A stretch of DNA of 64,000 nucleotides, taken from NCBI RefSeq assembly GCF_013404595.1, contig NZ_JABVAX010000014.1, forward strand, positions 1 to 64,000. Reading direction: 5' to 3'. The notes beneath the pieces are model-generated. The model had not been told where the DNA came from. It saw nothing but the letters and a program-made list of their open reading frames with translations, and did not search any database. The stretch comes from Jannaschia marina. Its GTDB lineage: Bacteria; Pseudomonadota; Alphaproteobacteria; Rhodobacterales; Rhodobacteraceae. Positions 55,748 to 64,000 of this stretch are shown in pieces. How positions within the stretch are numbered: position 1 is the stretch's first letter; every line of letters begins with the position of its first letter. The translations under genes and the position numbers were made by a program.

Positions 55748-56980
55748 TCAGACGACCAGTTCGCTCACGAGCGGATCGGCGGTGAGGTCCCGCGCGGGCA
55801 GGCCGCTTTCCTCCATCCGCGCCTCGAGGCGGGCAAAGGCCTGCGGCGCGCTGCTTTCGATCCCGATGAGGACCGAGCCGAAGTTCCGCGCCGACTTCTT
55901 GAGGTACTCGAAGCGGGCGATGTTGTCGTCGGGCCCCAGCAGGTCGAGGAAATCGCGCAGGGCCCCCGGGCGCTGCGGCATCCGGATCACGTAGTACTTC
56001 TTCAGTCCCGCATAGCGCATCGCCCGCTCCTTCACGTCGGGCAGGCGCTCGAAATCGAAGTTGCCCCCGGTCGCCACGCAGACGACGCGCCGCCCCTCGA
56101 TCTCGGGTCCGAGATCGCGAAGCGCGTCGATCGAGAGCGCGCCCGCAGGCTCCAGCACGATACCTTCGGTATTCAGAAGCTCCTGGATGGTAATGCAGAT
56201 GCGGTTCTCGGGCACGCGCAACACGTGCTGCGGCGGCACCTGCCGCAGGATGTCGAACGTCCGCGCGCCGATCCGCGCCACCGCGGCCCCGTCGACGAAA
56301 TTGTCGAGGCTGTCGAGCGTCACCGGCTCCCCGCGCGCGAGCGCCGCCGTCAGGCTCGCGCCGCCCGAGGGCTCCACGTAGCGGATGTCGGGCACCTTCC
56401 CGCAGGCGCGGAAGTAGGCCAGCATCCCCGCCGACAGCCCGCCACCGCCGACCGGCACGACGATCAGGTCGGGCAAAGTCTCCATCTGCTGCAGGATCTC
56501 CACGGCGACCGAGCCCTGCCCCTCGATCACGTCGTCGTCGTCGAAGGGCGAGAGGAAATGCGCGCCGCTCTCGGCGCAGAAAGCCTGCGCGGCGGCGAGC
56601 GTGGCGTCGAAGAAATCCCCGGTCAACCGCACCTCGACCCGGTCACCCCCGAAGAGCCGCGTCTTGTCGATCTTCTGCCCGGGCGTCGTGACCGGCATGA
56701 AGATCACGCCATCCACCCCGAGGTGCCGGCACATCCAGGCCACGCCCTGCGCATGGTTGCCCGCGCTCGCGCAGGCCACTCGCCCGCCCGCGAGCTTGCG
56801 CATCGCATTGAACGCGCCCCGCAACTTGTAGGAGCGCACGGGGGTCAGATCCTCGCGTTTGAGCCAGACGTCGGCCCCGAACCGATCGGACAGGTAGTCG
56901 TTCCGCGCCAGCGGCGTCGCGGGGAAAACCTCGCGCATCGCGGCGGTCGCGGCTTCCGCGCGGGTCGCGAAGTCAGTCAA
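55748..56980 (-). CDS. ilvA: Threonine ammonia-lyase (threonine dehydratase)
   Basis: IlvA converts threonine to 2-oxobutanoate, the first committed step to isoleucine, complementing ilvE in this window. The protein has the PLP-binding Lys about K52 in RSYKLRGAFN, the glycine-rich phosphate loop PVGGGGLSAG, and a C-terminal ACT-like region (YYVIRMPQRPGALRDFLDL). The start is uncertain: an ATG at 57001 lies upstream, but a TTG at 56980, nine bases after GGAGG and giving [11 protein letters not shown], matches family N-termini better. Either way it overlaps the end of the upstream membrane gene. Confidence 0.92.
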   Translation of the reverse strand: MTDFATRAEAATAAMREVFPATPLARNDYLSDRFGADVWLKREDLTPVRSYKLRGAFNAMRKLAGGRVACASAGNHAQGVAWMCRHLGVDGVIFMPVTTPGQKIDKTRLFGGDRVEVRLTGDFFDATLAAAQAFCAESGAHFLSPFDDDDVIEGQGSVAVEILQQMETLPDLIVVPVGGGGLSAGMLAYFRACGKVPDIRYVEPSGGASLTAALARGEPVTLDSLDNFVDGAAVARIGARTFDILRQVPPQHVLRVPENRICITIQELLNTEGIVLEPAGALSIDALRDLGPEIEGRRVVCVATGGNFDFERLPDVKERAMRYAGLKKYYVIRMPQRPGALRDFLDLLGPDDNIARFEYLKKSARNFGSVLIGIESSAPQAFARLEARMEESGLPARDLTADPLVSELVV

Positions 56981-57728
56981 GGGGACGCCCCTCCACCACA
57001 TGCCCGTAAAGCGCCGTCAATGTGCCGACGCCCAGCATCAGACCGATCCAGCCGGTCACGAACTGATAGAGCGTGGACAGCACGACACCCGTGTCCTCGA
57101 TCAGGAGGGGAAGCCGCAGAAGGAACGTCACGCCGAGCGTGAGGAAAGCCAGCACGACGACCGTCTGCGCCTGCCCCTTGGTTGCGATCAGCGCCTCGTT
57201 CATCGTCATGGCCTTGCCTGCAGCCCCGGCCGGGAGGATGACCCCGATCCGGTAGAAGACGATGCAGGCCGCGAAGAATCCACCGGCCGCGGGCACGAGT
57301 TGCACGCTCGGCCCGAAGAGAGGGATGAGCAGCACGCTCAGCATCACCACGACCGTCAGCGCGGCGAGGAAGGCGACGAGCAACGTCAGCATCGCGCGGC
57401 CCAGATAACCCGCCATCAGGTCGCCCCGGAGCGCGGGCACCCAACCGGCGCGCTCTTCGCCTAGGAGGGCATAGCGGTGCCAGGCCACGGAGACCCAGAT
57501 GCTCGCGAAGGCCCCGACCAGCAGGGAGCCCATCGTCCCGAGGAGGTAGCCTTGCGGCGGCGGGTTCTCTGGATCGAGCGGCACGCCGACCCATTCGGGA
57601 TAGCTCAGCGCGACCCAGAGCCCGGCCCCGACAGCCAGCGCGTAGGGCAGAAGCGACACTCTCAGCGCCGACAGCAGGTTGTCGGTGATGAGCGTCAGCG
57701 CGCGGATGAACAGCTTCCAGCCCAGCAT
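56973..57728 (-). CDS. Integral membrane protein of unknown function
   Basis: The 251-residue protein has about six hydrophobic segments, including [40 protein letters not shown] and [16 protein letters not shown]. It has no recognised transporter motif. The start [11 protein letters not shown] at 57728 is preferred to a TTG nine codons upstream and follows GGAGAGCCGAG. Its end overlaps ilvA, and it is divergent from argG, whose start is 134 bases away. No function can be assigned; it may be a YciC/DUF-type membrane protein, but that is uncertain. Confidence 0.65.
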   Translation of the reverse strand: MLGWKLFIRALTLITDNLLSALRVSLLPYALAVGAGLWVALSYPEWVGVPLDPENPPPQGYLLGTMGSLLVGAFASIWVSVAWHRYALLGEERAGWVPALRGDLMAGYLGRAMLTLLVAFLAALTVVVMLSVLLIPLFGPSVQLVPAAGGFFAACIVFYRIGVILPAGAAGKAMTMNEALIATKGQAQTVVVLAFLTLGVTFLLRLPLLIEDTGVVLSTLYQFVTGWIGLMLGVGTLTALYGHVVEGRPLD

Positions 57729-57861
57729 CTCGGCTCTCCGGTCTTGGGTCGTCAAAGCCCTATGCCCCCGGCCAGCCTGTCGTCAACGGCCCGCCCCTGC
57801 GGCTTGCGGGCGCGCGGCCTTTGTCCTAGGCCGCAGACGACCGATTGACGCGGAGAGAACG

Positions 57862-59079
57862 ATGGACGCCCCCAAGAAAGTCGTGCTGGCCTATTCCGGC
57901 GGCCTCGACACCTCGATCATCCTGAAATGGCTGCAGACGGAATACGGCTGCGAGGTCGTGACCTTCACCGCCGACCTGGGCCAGGGCGAGGAGCTGGAGC
58001 CGGCGCGCAAGAAGGCCGAGATGATGGGCGCGACGTCGATCCACATCGAGGATTTGCGGGAGGAGTTCGTGCGCGACTTCGTCTTCCCGATGTTCCGCGC
58101 GAACGCGCTCTACGAGGGGCTCTACCTGCTGGGCACCTCCATCGCGCGGCCGCTCATCTCCAAGCGTCTGGTGGAGATCGCCGCCGAGGAGGGCGCGGAC
58201 GCCGTCGCACATGGCGCGACGGGCAAGGGCAACGACCAGGTGCGGTTCGAGTTGGCCGCCTACGCGCTCAACCCCGACATCAAGGTCATCGCGCCCTGGC
58301 GGGAGTGGGACCTGACCTCGCGCACGAAGCTGATCGACTTTGCCGAGAAGAACCAGATCCCGATCGCCAAGGACAAGCGCGGCGAGGCCCCGTTCAGCGT
58401 GGACGCAAACCTTCTGCACACCTCCTCCGAGGGCAAGGTGCTGGAAGACCCCGCGCAGGAGGCCCCCGACTACGTGTTGCAACGCACCGTGAAGGTAGAG
58501 GACGCACCCGACACGCCCGAGTTCGTCGAGGTCATCTTCGAGCGCGGCGACGCCGTGGCCATCGACGGCGAGGCCATGTCGCCCGCCGCGATCCTGACCC
58601 GGCTGAACGAGCTCGGCGGCAAGCACGGCTGCGGCGTGCTCGACCTCGTCGAAAACCGTTTCGTCGGCATGAAGTCCCGCGGCATCTACGAGACGCCGGG
58701 CGGCACGCTCCTCCTGGAGGCGCACCGGGGCATCGAACAGATTACGCTCGACAGCGGTGCAGGCCATCTCAAGGACAGCATCATGCCGCGCTACGCGGAG
58801 CTCATCTACAACGGCTTCTGGTTCTCGCCCGAGCGCGAGATGCTGCAGGCCTTGATCGACAAGAGCCAGGAGCACGTCTCGGGCACCGTGCGCCTGAAGC
58901 TTTACAAGGGCTCGGCCCGCACCGTGGCCCGCTGGTCCGACCACTCACTCTACTCGGAGGCGCATGTGACCTTCGAAGAAGACGCGGGGGCCTACGACCA
59001 GCGCGACGCCAAGGGGTTCATCCATTTGAACGCCCTGCGCCTGAAGCTGGTGGCGAACCGCAACAAGCGGGTGAAGTGA
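57862..59079 (+). CDS. argG: Argininosuccinate synthase
   Basis: ArgG makes argininosuccinate from citrulline and aspartate with ATP, in arginine synthesis. The 405-residue protein has the N-type PP-loop [18 protein letters not shown], the nearby [10 protein letters not shown] and the later [13 protein letters not shown]. Length and order match the family. The ATG at 57862 follows GCGGAGAGAACG. Its stop overlaps the GTG start of the AbrB-like gene by one codon, so the pair is transcribed together. Confidence 0.97.
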   Translation: MDAPKKVVLAYSGGLDTSIILKWLQTEYGCEVVTFTADLGQGEELEPARKKAEMMGATSIHIEDLREEFVRDFVFPMFRANALYEGLYLLGTSIARPLISKRLVEIAAEEGADAVAHGATGKGNDQVRFELAAYALNPDIKVIAPWREWDLTSRTKLIDFAEKNQIPIAKDKRGEAPFSVDANLLHTSSEGKVLEDPAQEAPDYVLQRTVKVEDAPDTPEFVEVIFERGDAVAIDGEAMSPAAILTRLNELGGKHGCGVLDLVENRFVGMKSRGIYETPGGTLLLEAHRGIEQITLDSGAGHLKDSIMPRYAELIYNGFWFSPEREMLQALIDKSQEHVSGTVRLKLYKGSARTVARWSDHSLYSEAHVTFEEDAGAYDQRDAKGFIHLNALRLKLVANRNKRVK

Positions 59080-60095
59080 GCGTCACCCGCATCGCCCTGA
59101 CCGGCGCCATCGGCGTCGCCGGGGCCATTGCATTTCAGGCCGCCGGCCTGCCGCTGCCCTTCCTGCTGGGCCCGATGCTGGCCTGTCTTCTCTGTGCGCT
59201 CGCCGGTGTGCGCCTGGCCAGCTGGCCACCGCTCACGAACACCATGCGCACGATCCTGGGCGTCGCCGTCGGGGCGAGCTTCACGCCCGCGATCGTCGGC
59301 CAGATGGGCGGGATGATGCTGTCGCTCGCGCTCGTGCCGTTCTTCCTGATCGTCTGCGGCGCGCTCGGCTATCCCTTCTTTCGCCGGATGGCCGGCTTCG
59401 ACCCGGCGACGGCGTTCTATTCGTCCATGCCCGGCGGCATCCAGGACATGATGCTCTTCGGGGAGGAGGCGGGCGGCGACCCCCGCGCACTCTCGCTCCT
59501 GCACGCGACCCGTATCCTGCTGATCGTGACGATCCTGCCGGTCATCCTCTGGCTCGTCTGGGACATCGACCTCACGCAGCCGCCCGGTGCTCCGATCAGC
59601 GGCGTGCCCCTCGTTGAACTCGGCGCGATGGTCGGCGCGGGGCTTCTGGGGTGGTTCCTCGCCGCGCGTGTCGGGCTCTTCGGCGCGTCCCTCCTTGGGC
59701 CGATGATCCTCGCCGCCGCGCTCGCCCTCAGCGGCGTCATCACGCAGCGCCCGCCGGCCGAGGCGATTCAGCTGGCCCAGTTCTTCATCGGGATCGTCGT
59801 GGGGGTGAAATACACCGGCGTCACCATGGCCGAGATCCGCCGCATCCTCTCGGCCGGTCTCGGCCATGCGGTGATCCTCGGGGCGATCGCCTTCGTCTTC
59901 GCCGAGATCGCTGTCCTCCTCGCGCTTGCGCCGCCGCTCGAGGCTATCCTGGCCTTCGCCCCGGGCGGCCAGGCGGAAATGTCGGTCCTCGCCATCGTCG
60001 CGGGGGCGGATGTGGCCTATGTCATCGCCCATCACGTCCTGCGGATCGTCTTCGTGATCACCTGCGCGCCGATCGTATTCCGTTTCCTGCGATAA
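59076..60095 (+). CDS. AbrB-family (PF05145) membrane protein
   Basis: The 339-residue protein has about ten hydrophobic segments with an internal repeat: [20 protein letters not shown] in the first half and [19 protein letters not shown] in the second, plus [19 protein letters not shown]. It matches the AbrB (old name ammonia monooxygenase) family of integral membrane proteins, whose molecular function is not established. The start is the GTG at 59076, overlapping the argG stop. It might transport a compound related to arginine or ammonium, but this is only positional. Confidence 0.8.
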   Translation: MSVTRIALTGAIGVAGAIAFQAAGLPLPFLLGPMLACLLCALAGVRLASWPPLTNTMRTILGVAVGASFTPAIVGQMGGMMLSLALVPFFLIVCGALGYPFFRRMAGFDPATAFYSSMPGGIQDMMLFGEEAGGDPRALSLLHATRILLIVTILPVILWLVWDIDLTQPPGAPISGVPLVELGAMVGAGLLGWFLAARVGLFGASLLGPMILAAALALSGVITQRPPAEAIQLAQFFIGIVVGVKYTGVTMAEIRRILSAGLGHAVILGAIAFVFAEIAVLLALAPPLEAILAFAPGGQAEMSVLAIVAGADVAYVIAHHVLRIVFVITCAPIVFRFLR

Positions 60096-60154
60096 GGTCA
60101 CGGGACGGACCGCGAAGCGACAAATCCGCTGAAACGATCGCACAGGAGTGCCCG

Positions 60155-60766
60155 ATGATCCGACCGCTGCTCGCCGCCCTCATGCTTCTGCCCGTCTCAG
60201 GCCGGGCCGAGACCGCGCTTCTGGCGGGCGGATGCTTCTGGTGCGTGGAAGCCGATTTCGAGAGCGTCGAGGGCGTGGGCGACGTCGTCTCGGGGTTCAC
60301 CGGCGGCACGACACCCGCCCCCGAATACCGCGCCTCGGGCGATCATATCGAGGCCGTGCGCGTGCCGTTCGATACCGACGAGATCACCTATCGGGAAATC
60401 CTCGATCTCTTCTTCCGCTCCATCGACCCGCTCGACGCGGGCGGTCAGTTCTGCGACCGGGGCCGCGAATACACCACCGCCGTCTGGGTCGACGGCCCCG
60501 AACAACGCGCGATGGCCGAAGCGGCCAGGGTCGACGCGGAAAGCGTGCTCGGACAGCCCATCGTCACGCCGATCCTCGATGCGGGGCTGTTCTATCCGGT
60601 CGACGACTACCATCAGGACTACTACAGGTCGGACGATCGCCTCCTCGTATCGAGCGTCGGCGTCGCCGTCCCGAAGCGCGAAGCCTACAAGCGCTACCGC
60701 CTGGGCTGCGGTCGCGACGCGCGAGTGCGCGCCGTCTGGGGGGATGAGGCTCCCTTCGCCAAGTGA
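60155..60766 (+). CDS. msrA: Secreted peptide-methionine (S)-S-oxide reductase
   Basis: MsrA reduces methionine (S)-sulfoxide with thioredoxin-like reductants. The 203-residue protein has an N-terminal signal peptide (MIRPLLAALMLLPVSGRAE), so it acts in the periplasm, followed by the catalytic LAGGCFWCVEADFESVEGV; the reactive Cys is in GCFWC. YRASGDHIEAVRVPFD and DYYRSDDRL follow. No msrB is adjacent. The ATG at 60155 follows CAGGAGTGCCCG. Periplasmic MsrA proteins occur in other Gram-negatives. Confidence 0.93.
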   Translation: MIRPLLAALMLLPVSGRAETALLAGGCFWCVEADFESVEGVGDVVSGFTGGTTPAPEYRASGDHIEAVRVPFDTDEITYREILDLFFRSIDPLDAGGQFCDRGREYTTAVWVDGPEQRAMAEAARVDAESVLGQPIVTPILDAGLFYPVDDYHQDYYRSDDRLLVSSVGVAVPKREAYKRYRLGCGRDARVRAVWGDEAPFAK

Positions 60767-60873
60767 CCTGACGGCAACAGACGCGGGGCCATGCCGCGCC
60801 CGCGAAGCCCTCCGGCTGGGCACTCTGCCCGCGATTTGCGACCGTGCGTTCCTACGATCAGACGGAGCGGCAG

Positions 60874-61929
60874 ATGACCCCGGAACACCTCGACTTCAAA
60901 CAGGTCAAATTCCACGGCCGGGCCGGCGAATGGTTCGGCATCTGGATCGTGAACCTGCTGCTCTCGATCATTACGATCGGCATCTACTCGGCCTGGGCCA
61001 AGGTGCGGATGCTGCGCTACTTCTACGGCAACACCGAGATCGAGGGCCGCACCTTCGACTACCACGCCACGGGCGGACAGATCCTGATCGGCCGGCTGAT
61101 CGTCATCGGTGCGTTTATCCTCATCTCGATCCTGAGCGGCATCTTCCCGCCCCTGATCCTCCTCGTCTATATCGCCGCGATCTTCGTCGTACCCTACCTT
61201 CTGATCCGCAGCGCCCGCTTCAACGCGCGCAACACCAGCTGGTCGAACGTGCGCTTCAACTTCGACGGCGACTATGGCGACGCCATCGCAACCTTCCTGC
61301 TCTTCCCGATGCTCGTCGCGGTAACGCTCTACACGACGATCCCGCTGCTCACGCGCAAGGCGCAACGGTTCTACATCGAGAACCACACGCTCGGGGGCAA
61401 GAAGTTCAGCTTCGACTGCGATCTCGGCCCGCTGTACAAGGCCTTCGGCATTGCCGCGCTCTGGCTCGTCGGCGTACTGGTCGTGGGTGGCGTGCTCCTC
61501 GGCAGCCTCGTCTTTTCGGCCTTCGATCCCTATAACAACGATCCGATGGTCCAGGTTCTCCCGATCCTCGTGCTCTATGCGTTCCTCTTCGTGGGCTTCT
61601 TCCCGGCCGCGATCCTCTATCGGGCGCTCGTTCGGAACATCGTCTACGCGAACACCGTGCTCGAGGGCGGGCACCGCTTCGCCTCGACGACCCGACCGCT
61701 GCCGCTTCTGGGGATCGCGGTGACGAATACGCTCGCGGTGATCCTGACGCTCGGCCTCGCACTGCCCTGGGCGCAGATCCGGCTGACGCGCTACCTTGCA
61801 GACAATACCTTCGTTGCCCCGAACGGCTCGCTCGATGCCTTCGTCAGCGAGATCGAACAGGATCAGAGCGCCATCGGCGACGCCTTCAGCGACATCGAGG
61901 GCATCGACATCGGCGGCGTCGGTCTCTGA
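60874..61929 (+). CDS. DUF898 (YjgN) family membrane protein
   Basis: The 351-residue membrane protein has about seven hydrophobic segments and the DUF898 signature: EWFGIWIVNLLLSIITIGIY, AWAKVRMLRYFYGNTEIEGR (with TFDYHATG following), and a second copy RYLADNTFVAPNGSLD with LTLGLALPWAQIRLTRYL near the end. YjgN homologues have no established function. The ATG at 60874 is the start of a clean hydrophobic protein. Its stop shares one base with the start of the M48 protease gene (TGATG), so the two are translated together. Confidence 0.9.
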   Translation: MTPEHLDFKQVKFHGRAGEWFGIWIVNLLLSIITIGIYSAWAKVRMLRYFYGNTEIEGRTFDYHATGGQILIGRLIVIGAFILISILSGIFPPLILLVYIAAIFVVPYLLIRSARFNARNTSWSNVRFNFDGDYGDAIATFLLFPMLVAVTLYTTIPLLTRKAQRFYIENHTLGGKKFSFDCDLGPLYKAFGIAALWLVGVLVVGGVLLGSLVFSAFDPYNNDPMVQVLPILVLYAFLFVGFFPAAILYRALVRNIVYANTVLEGGHRFASTTRPLPLLGIAVTNTLAVILTLGLALPWAQIRLTRYLADNTFVAPNGSLDAFVSEIEQDQSAIGDAFSDIEGIDIGGVGL

Positions 61930-62942
61930 TGGAGGTCGCGGGCCGCGCCTTCCCGCCGGGGCGGTCCGTTTCCGTCCCGGTCACGCTGCGGCACGACGAC
62001 GAGGGCGTTCATCTCGTCGACGTGGACGGCGAGGTCTGGCGCAGCGCTGAGGTGGAAGATCTCGTGATCGACCCGCCCATCGGACGGCTCGAACGCAAGG
62101 TCACCTTCCCCGACGGCGTGCTGTTCCAGACGCCCGACCACGAGGGTCTGCAAGCTACTCTCGGGCCCGTCCGCGGCGCCGCGCTCCACGGGGCGGAGGC
62201 GTTTCGCCCCAGGCTTCTTGCCGTCATTTTCGGCTGTGTCGCCGGCATCGCGCTGATCTGGCGCTTCGCCCTGCCGGTGCTGGTGGCCTTCGCCGTCTGG
62301 CTCACGCCCGACACGATGCTGCGGCAGATGGATGCCGGCACGCTGCTGACGCTGGATCAGTTGATGCTGGAGCCGAGCGAGTTGCCCGAGGACCGGCGGG
62401 CCGAAGTCACGGATCTGCACGCCGCCCTCTTGGAGCACGTCGACCCGGACGACCTTGCGACGACCGACTTGCTTTTCCGCGACGCGGGCCCGCAGGTCGG
62501 GCCGAACGCCTTTGCCCTGCCCGGCGGCACCGTCGTCATCACCGACGCCCTGGCCAAGATGCTCGAAGACGATCCCGATGCCCTTGCCGGCGTGCTGGCC
62601 CACGAACTCGCTCATGTAACAGAGGACCATGGGCTGAAGGCGCTCTACCGCTCGATCGCGCTCTATGTGGTGATCGCACTTCTCGCCGGCGACACCGGAC
62701 CGATCCTCGACGAGATCCTGCTCGAGGGGAATGTCCTGCTCTCGCTGCAGGGCAGCCGCGACGCAGAGCGCGACGCGGACGCGAAGGCCGTCCCTCTGAT
62801 GCAGGCTGCGGGTTTCGACCCTGAGGGGCTGGCCCGCTTCTTCGACCGCCTGCAAGGAATCATGGGCGACGGCGGCGGCTGGTCCTCCACCCACCCGGGC
62901 AGTGGAGAACGGGCGGCCCGCATCCGCGAACTCGCCCGCTGA
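61929..62942 (+). CDS. M48-family zinc metallopeptidase, membrane-anchored
   Basis: The 337-residue protein has one or two membrane segments (about residues 98-122) and an M48 peptidase domain: HELAH at about 233-237 for zinc, and AERDADAKAV near 280 providing the third ligand Glu. The region before the helix, with RLERKVTFPDGVLFQT and GPVRGAALHG, is a small beta domain. M48 members such as HtpX or BepA degrade or remodel proteins in the envelope. It is tightly coupled to DUF898, a recurring arrangement, so both may work together. Confidence 0.9.
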   Translation: MEVAGRAFPPGRSVSVPVTLRHDDEGVHLVDVDGEVWRSAEVEDLVIDPPIGRLERKVTFPDGVLFQTPDHEGLQATLGPVRGAALHGAEAFRPRLLAVIFGCVAGIALIWRFALPVLVAFAVWLTPDTMLRQMDAGTLLTLDQLMLEPSELPEDRRAEVTDLHAALLEHVDPDDLATTDLLFRDAGPQVGPNAFALPGGTVVITDALAKMLEDDPDALAGVLAHELAHVTEDHGLKALYRSIALYVVIALLAGDTGPILDEILLEGNVLLSLQGSRDAERDADAKAVPLMQAAGFDPEGLARFFDRLQGIMGDGGGWSSTHPGSGERAARIRELAR

Positions 62943-62944
62943 GG

Positions 62945-63544
62945 TCAGTTGGAGAGACCGCGGCGCTGCATCTCGAGCGGGATGTTGAACTGGCCCGATC
63001 CGACCTGCGCGCCGGTCTGCATGTCACCGAGGATCACCGTCGTCTGCGACCCGGCATCGTCGGTGATGACCCACTGACGCAGGGTGACGGGATTGGGCGT
63101 GAACACGAGCTGGATGTTGCCGTACTCGGGGTGCTGCGGATCCTGCAACGTCACCGAGGTCTGGGTGTTGTCGCCCCCGTGGGCGACAAGCATCCCCGAT
63201 CGTCCGAAGTCGACGTTCCGCGCGAGGATGAGCGACAGCGGCGTCTGCGAGAGCGGGTATTGCTCGGGCGCGGTGTTGGAGACGGGGTCGAAGATGGCGA
63301 CCTGCTGCCCGCCCGCGATCACGAGCCCGTTGTTCGGCGCGTCGTAGTCGAAGCGCGCGCGACCCGGGCGGCTGATCGAGAGATCGCCGGTCGAGATGGA
63401 GCCGTCGTTGTTCACCTGCGTGAACTCGGCCTGCGCCGTCTGGAAGCTGTTGAGGTACCGGCTGATGTCGTTGACGGAGATTTCGGCGAAGGCCGGGGCG
63501 GCCAGGCCGAGGACGGCGGCGAGGGCGGTGGCGAGGATACGCAT
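62945..63544 (-). CDS. lolA: Outer-membrane lipoprotein carrier protein LolA
   Basis: LolA carries lipoproteins across the periplasm from the Lol ABC complex to the outer membrane. The 199-residue protein has a signal peptide (MRILATALAAVLGLAAPAFA) and the LolA-type body with FQTAQAEFTQVNNDGSISTG, SRPGRARFDYDAPN and LQDPQHPEYGNIQLVFTPNP. The start at 63544 is set by the signal peptide. It converges on the M48 gene with two bases between stops and is divergent from the GIY-YIG gene. Confidence 0.92.
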   Translation of the reverse strand: MRILATALAAVLGLAAPAFAEISVNDISRYLNSFQTAQAEFTQVNNDGSISTGDLSISRPGRARFDYDAPNNGLVIAGGQQVAIFDPVSNTAPEQYPLSQTPLSLILARNVDFGRSGMLVAHGGDNTQTSVTLQDPQHPEYGNIQLVFTPNPVTLRQWVITDDAGSQTTVILGDMQTGAQVGSGQFNIPLEMQRRGLSN

Positions 63545-63801
63545 ATGCGGGTCTTTCCAGTCATGGTTGGTCGGGAGACATATAGGCACGGTTGCGCGGA
63601 ATGCCCCCCGTTATCCAATGTCACGACCCCGTCAGGCGGTTCCATGCGTGCGCAAAGGCGTGATGGGTGGCACCGCCCGCGCACCGCCCCAAATCGTCGC
63701 CGCCAAACGGTCGAGGGACTGCATCGTACTCGAGTTAACACCATCTTCACGGTCCCCGGTTCAGTAACCGAACCAAAGATCGAAGAATCGAGGAGCCCCC
63801 G

Positions 63802-64000
63802 ATGACCGACAGATTCACTGACAGCGTTGCCAAGGGTATCGGCCACTACGTCTACCGCCTGATCGACCCCCGGAACGGAGAGACGTTCTATGTCGGCAAG
63901 GGCCAGGGCAACCGCGTCTTCGATCACGCAAGAGGCGACATCGGCAACCTGACCGACGGGAAAGACGAGCAAGATGACGACCAGATTTCCCTGAAGGCGT
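63802..64000 (+). CDS. GIY-YIG nuclease-domain protein, cut by window end
   Basis: The visible 66 residues read [20 protein letters not shown] and [20 protein letters not shown] before the window ends. The strands HYVYRL and FYVGKG with the residues between are the GIY-YIG nuclease signature in its LEM-3-like form; the following FDHARGDI holds the likely helix with Arg. The rest of the protein, including the catalytic Glu region, is missing. The start at 63802 follows CGAGGAGCCCCCG, a usable ribosome site. It could be a repair or mobile-type endonuclease; nothing here decides this. Confidence 0.8.
   Translation, partial: MTDRFTDSVAKGIGHYVYRLIDPRNGETFYVGKGQGNRVFDHARGDIGNLTDGKDEQDDDQISLKA

Overview
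This is a GC-rich (roughly two-thirds G+C by eye), densely coded chromosomal window from an alphaproteobacterium, most likely of the order Rhodobacterales (Roseobacter/Paracoccus-type). The evidence is the petP-petR regulator pair, a deacetylase-xseB-ispA-dxs run, a DUF2794 protein, a YjbF/YjbH exopolysaccharide locus and a NavBac-type sodium channel. I saw no rRNA, tRNA, CRISPR array, prophage or plasmid functions. I place about 68 intact genes, two decayed genes and two genes cut by the window edges.

Layout. 1-3.3 kb: what looks like the start of an IS1182/IS5-like transposase, a LOG-family protein, a YdcZ-type membrane protein, a membrane-anchored AraC regulator and a small lipoprotein. 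3.6-7.8 kb: dapD and dapE (lysine/peptidoglycan precursor pathway) flank a GlsB-type membrane protein and a glutamate-receptor-like channel. 7.8-15 kb: yaaA, recQ, an IS3-type transposase remnant, then an overlapping MFS-mepA-phytase-like operon and a thioesterase. 15-24.7 kb: yggT, a 42-residue small protein, a class IV aminotransferase, a BCCT transporter, a sulfotransferase-like gene, an ABC exporter, an MFS carrier, a DUF5872/Rho-N-like pair and asd. 24.7-29.7 kb: a MuiA-like protein converging on a carbonic anhydrase - sbtA - sbtB - luxR run, i.e. bicarbonate capture linked to a LuxR-type regulator. 29.8-33 kb: aminopeptidase-NlpC/P60 pair, a decayed acetyltransferase and DUF2794. 33-39.4 kb: ilvE divergent from petPR, then deacetylase, xseB, ispA and dxs (isoprenoid precursors). 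39.5-44.3 kb: yjbF-yjbH divergent from an epimerase-sugar transferase pair (extracellular polysaccharide). 44.3-53.4 kb: one long minus-strand run: hslO, CoA pyrophosphatase, CCA transferase, LysE, two half-ABC exporters, an RNA methyltransferase and a sodium channel. 53.5-64 kb: NUDIX, an RsbU-like response-regulator phosphatase facing an Hpt protein, ilvA, argG, an AbrB-type membrane protein, secreted msrA, a DUF898-M48 protease pair, lolA and a GIY-YIG protein cut by the window end.

The most unusual items are: the carbonic anhydrase/SbtA/SbtB/LuxR cluster; the glutamate-receptor-like channel with a non-canonical pore loop; a near-perfect inverted repeat between ilvE and petP that could be the PetP operator; an intrinsic terminator touching the muiA start codon; and an ABC exporter with no in-frame ATG, GTG or TTG ahead of its conserved N-terminus. 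All functional calls come from reading sequence and recalling families; no database search was run.
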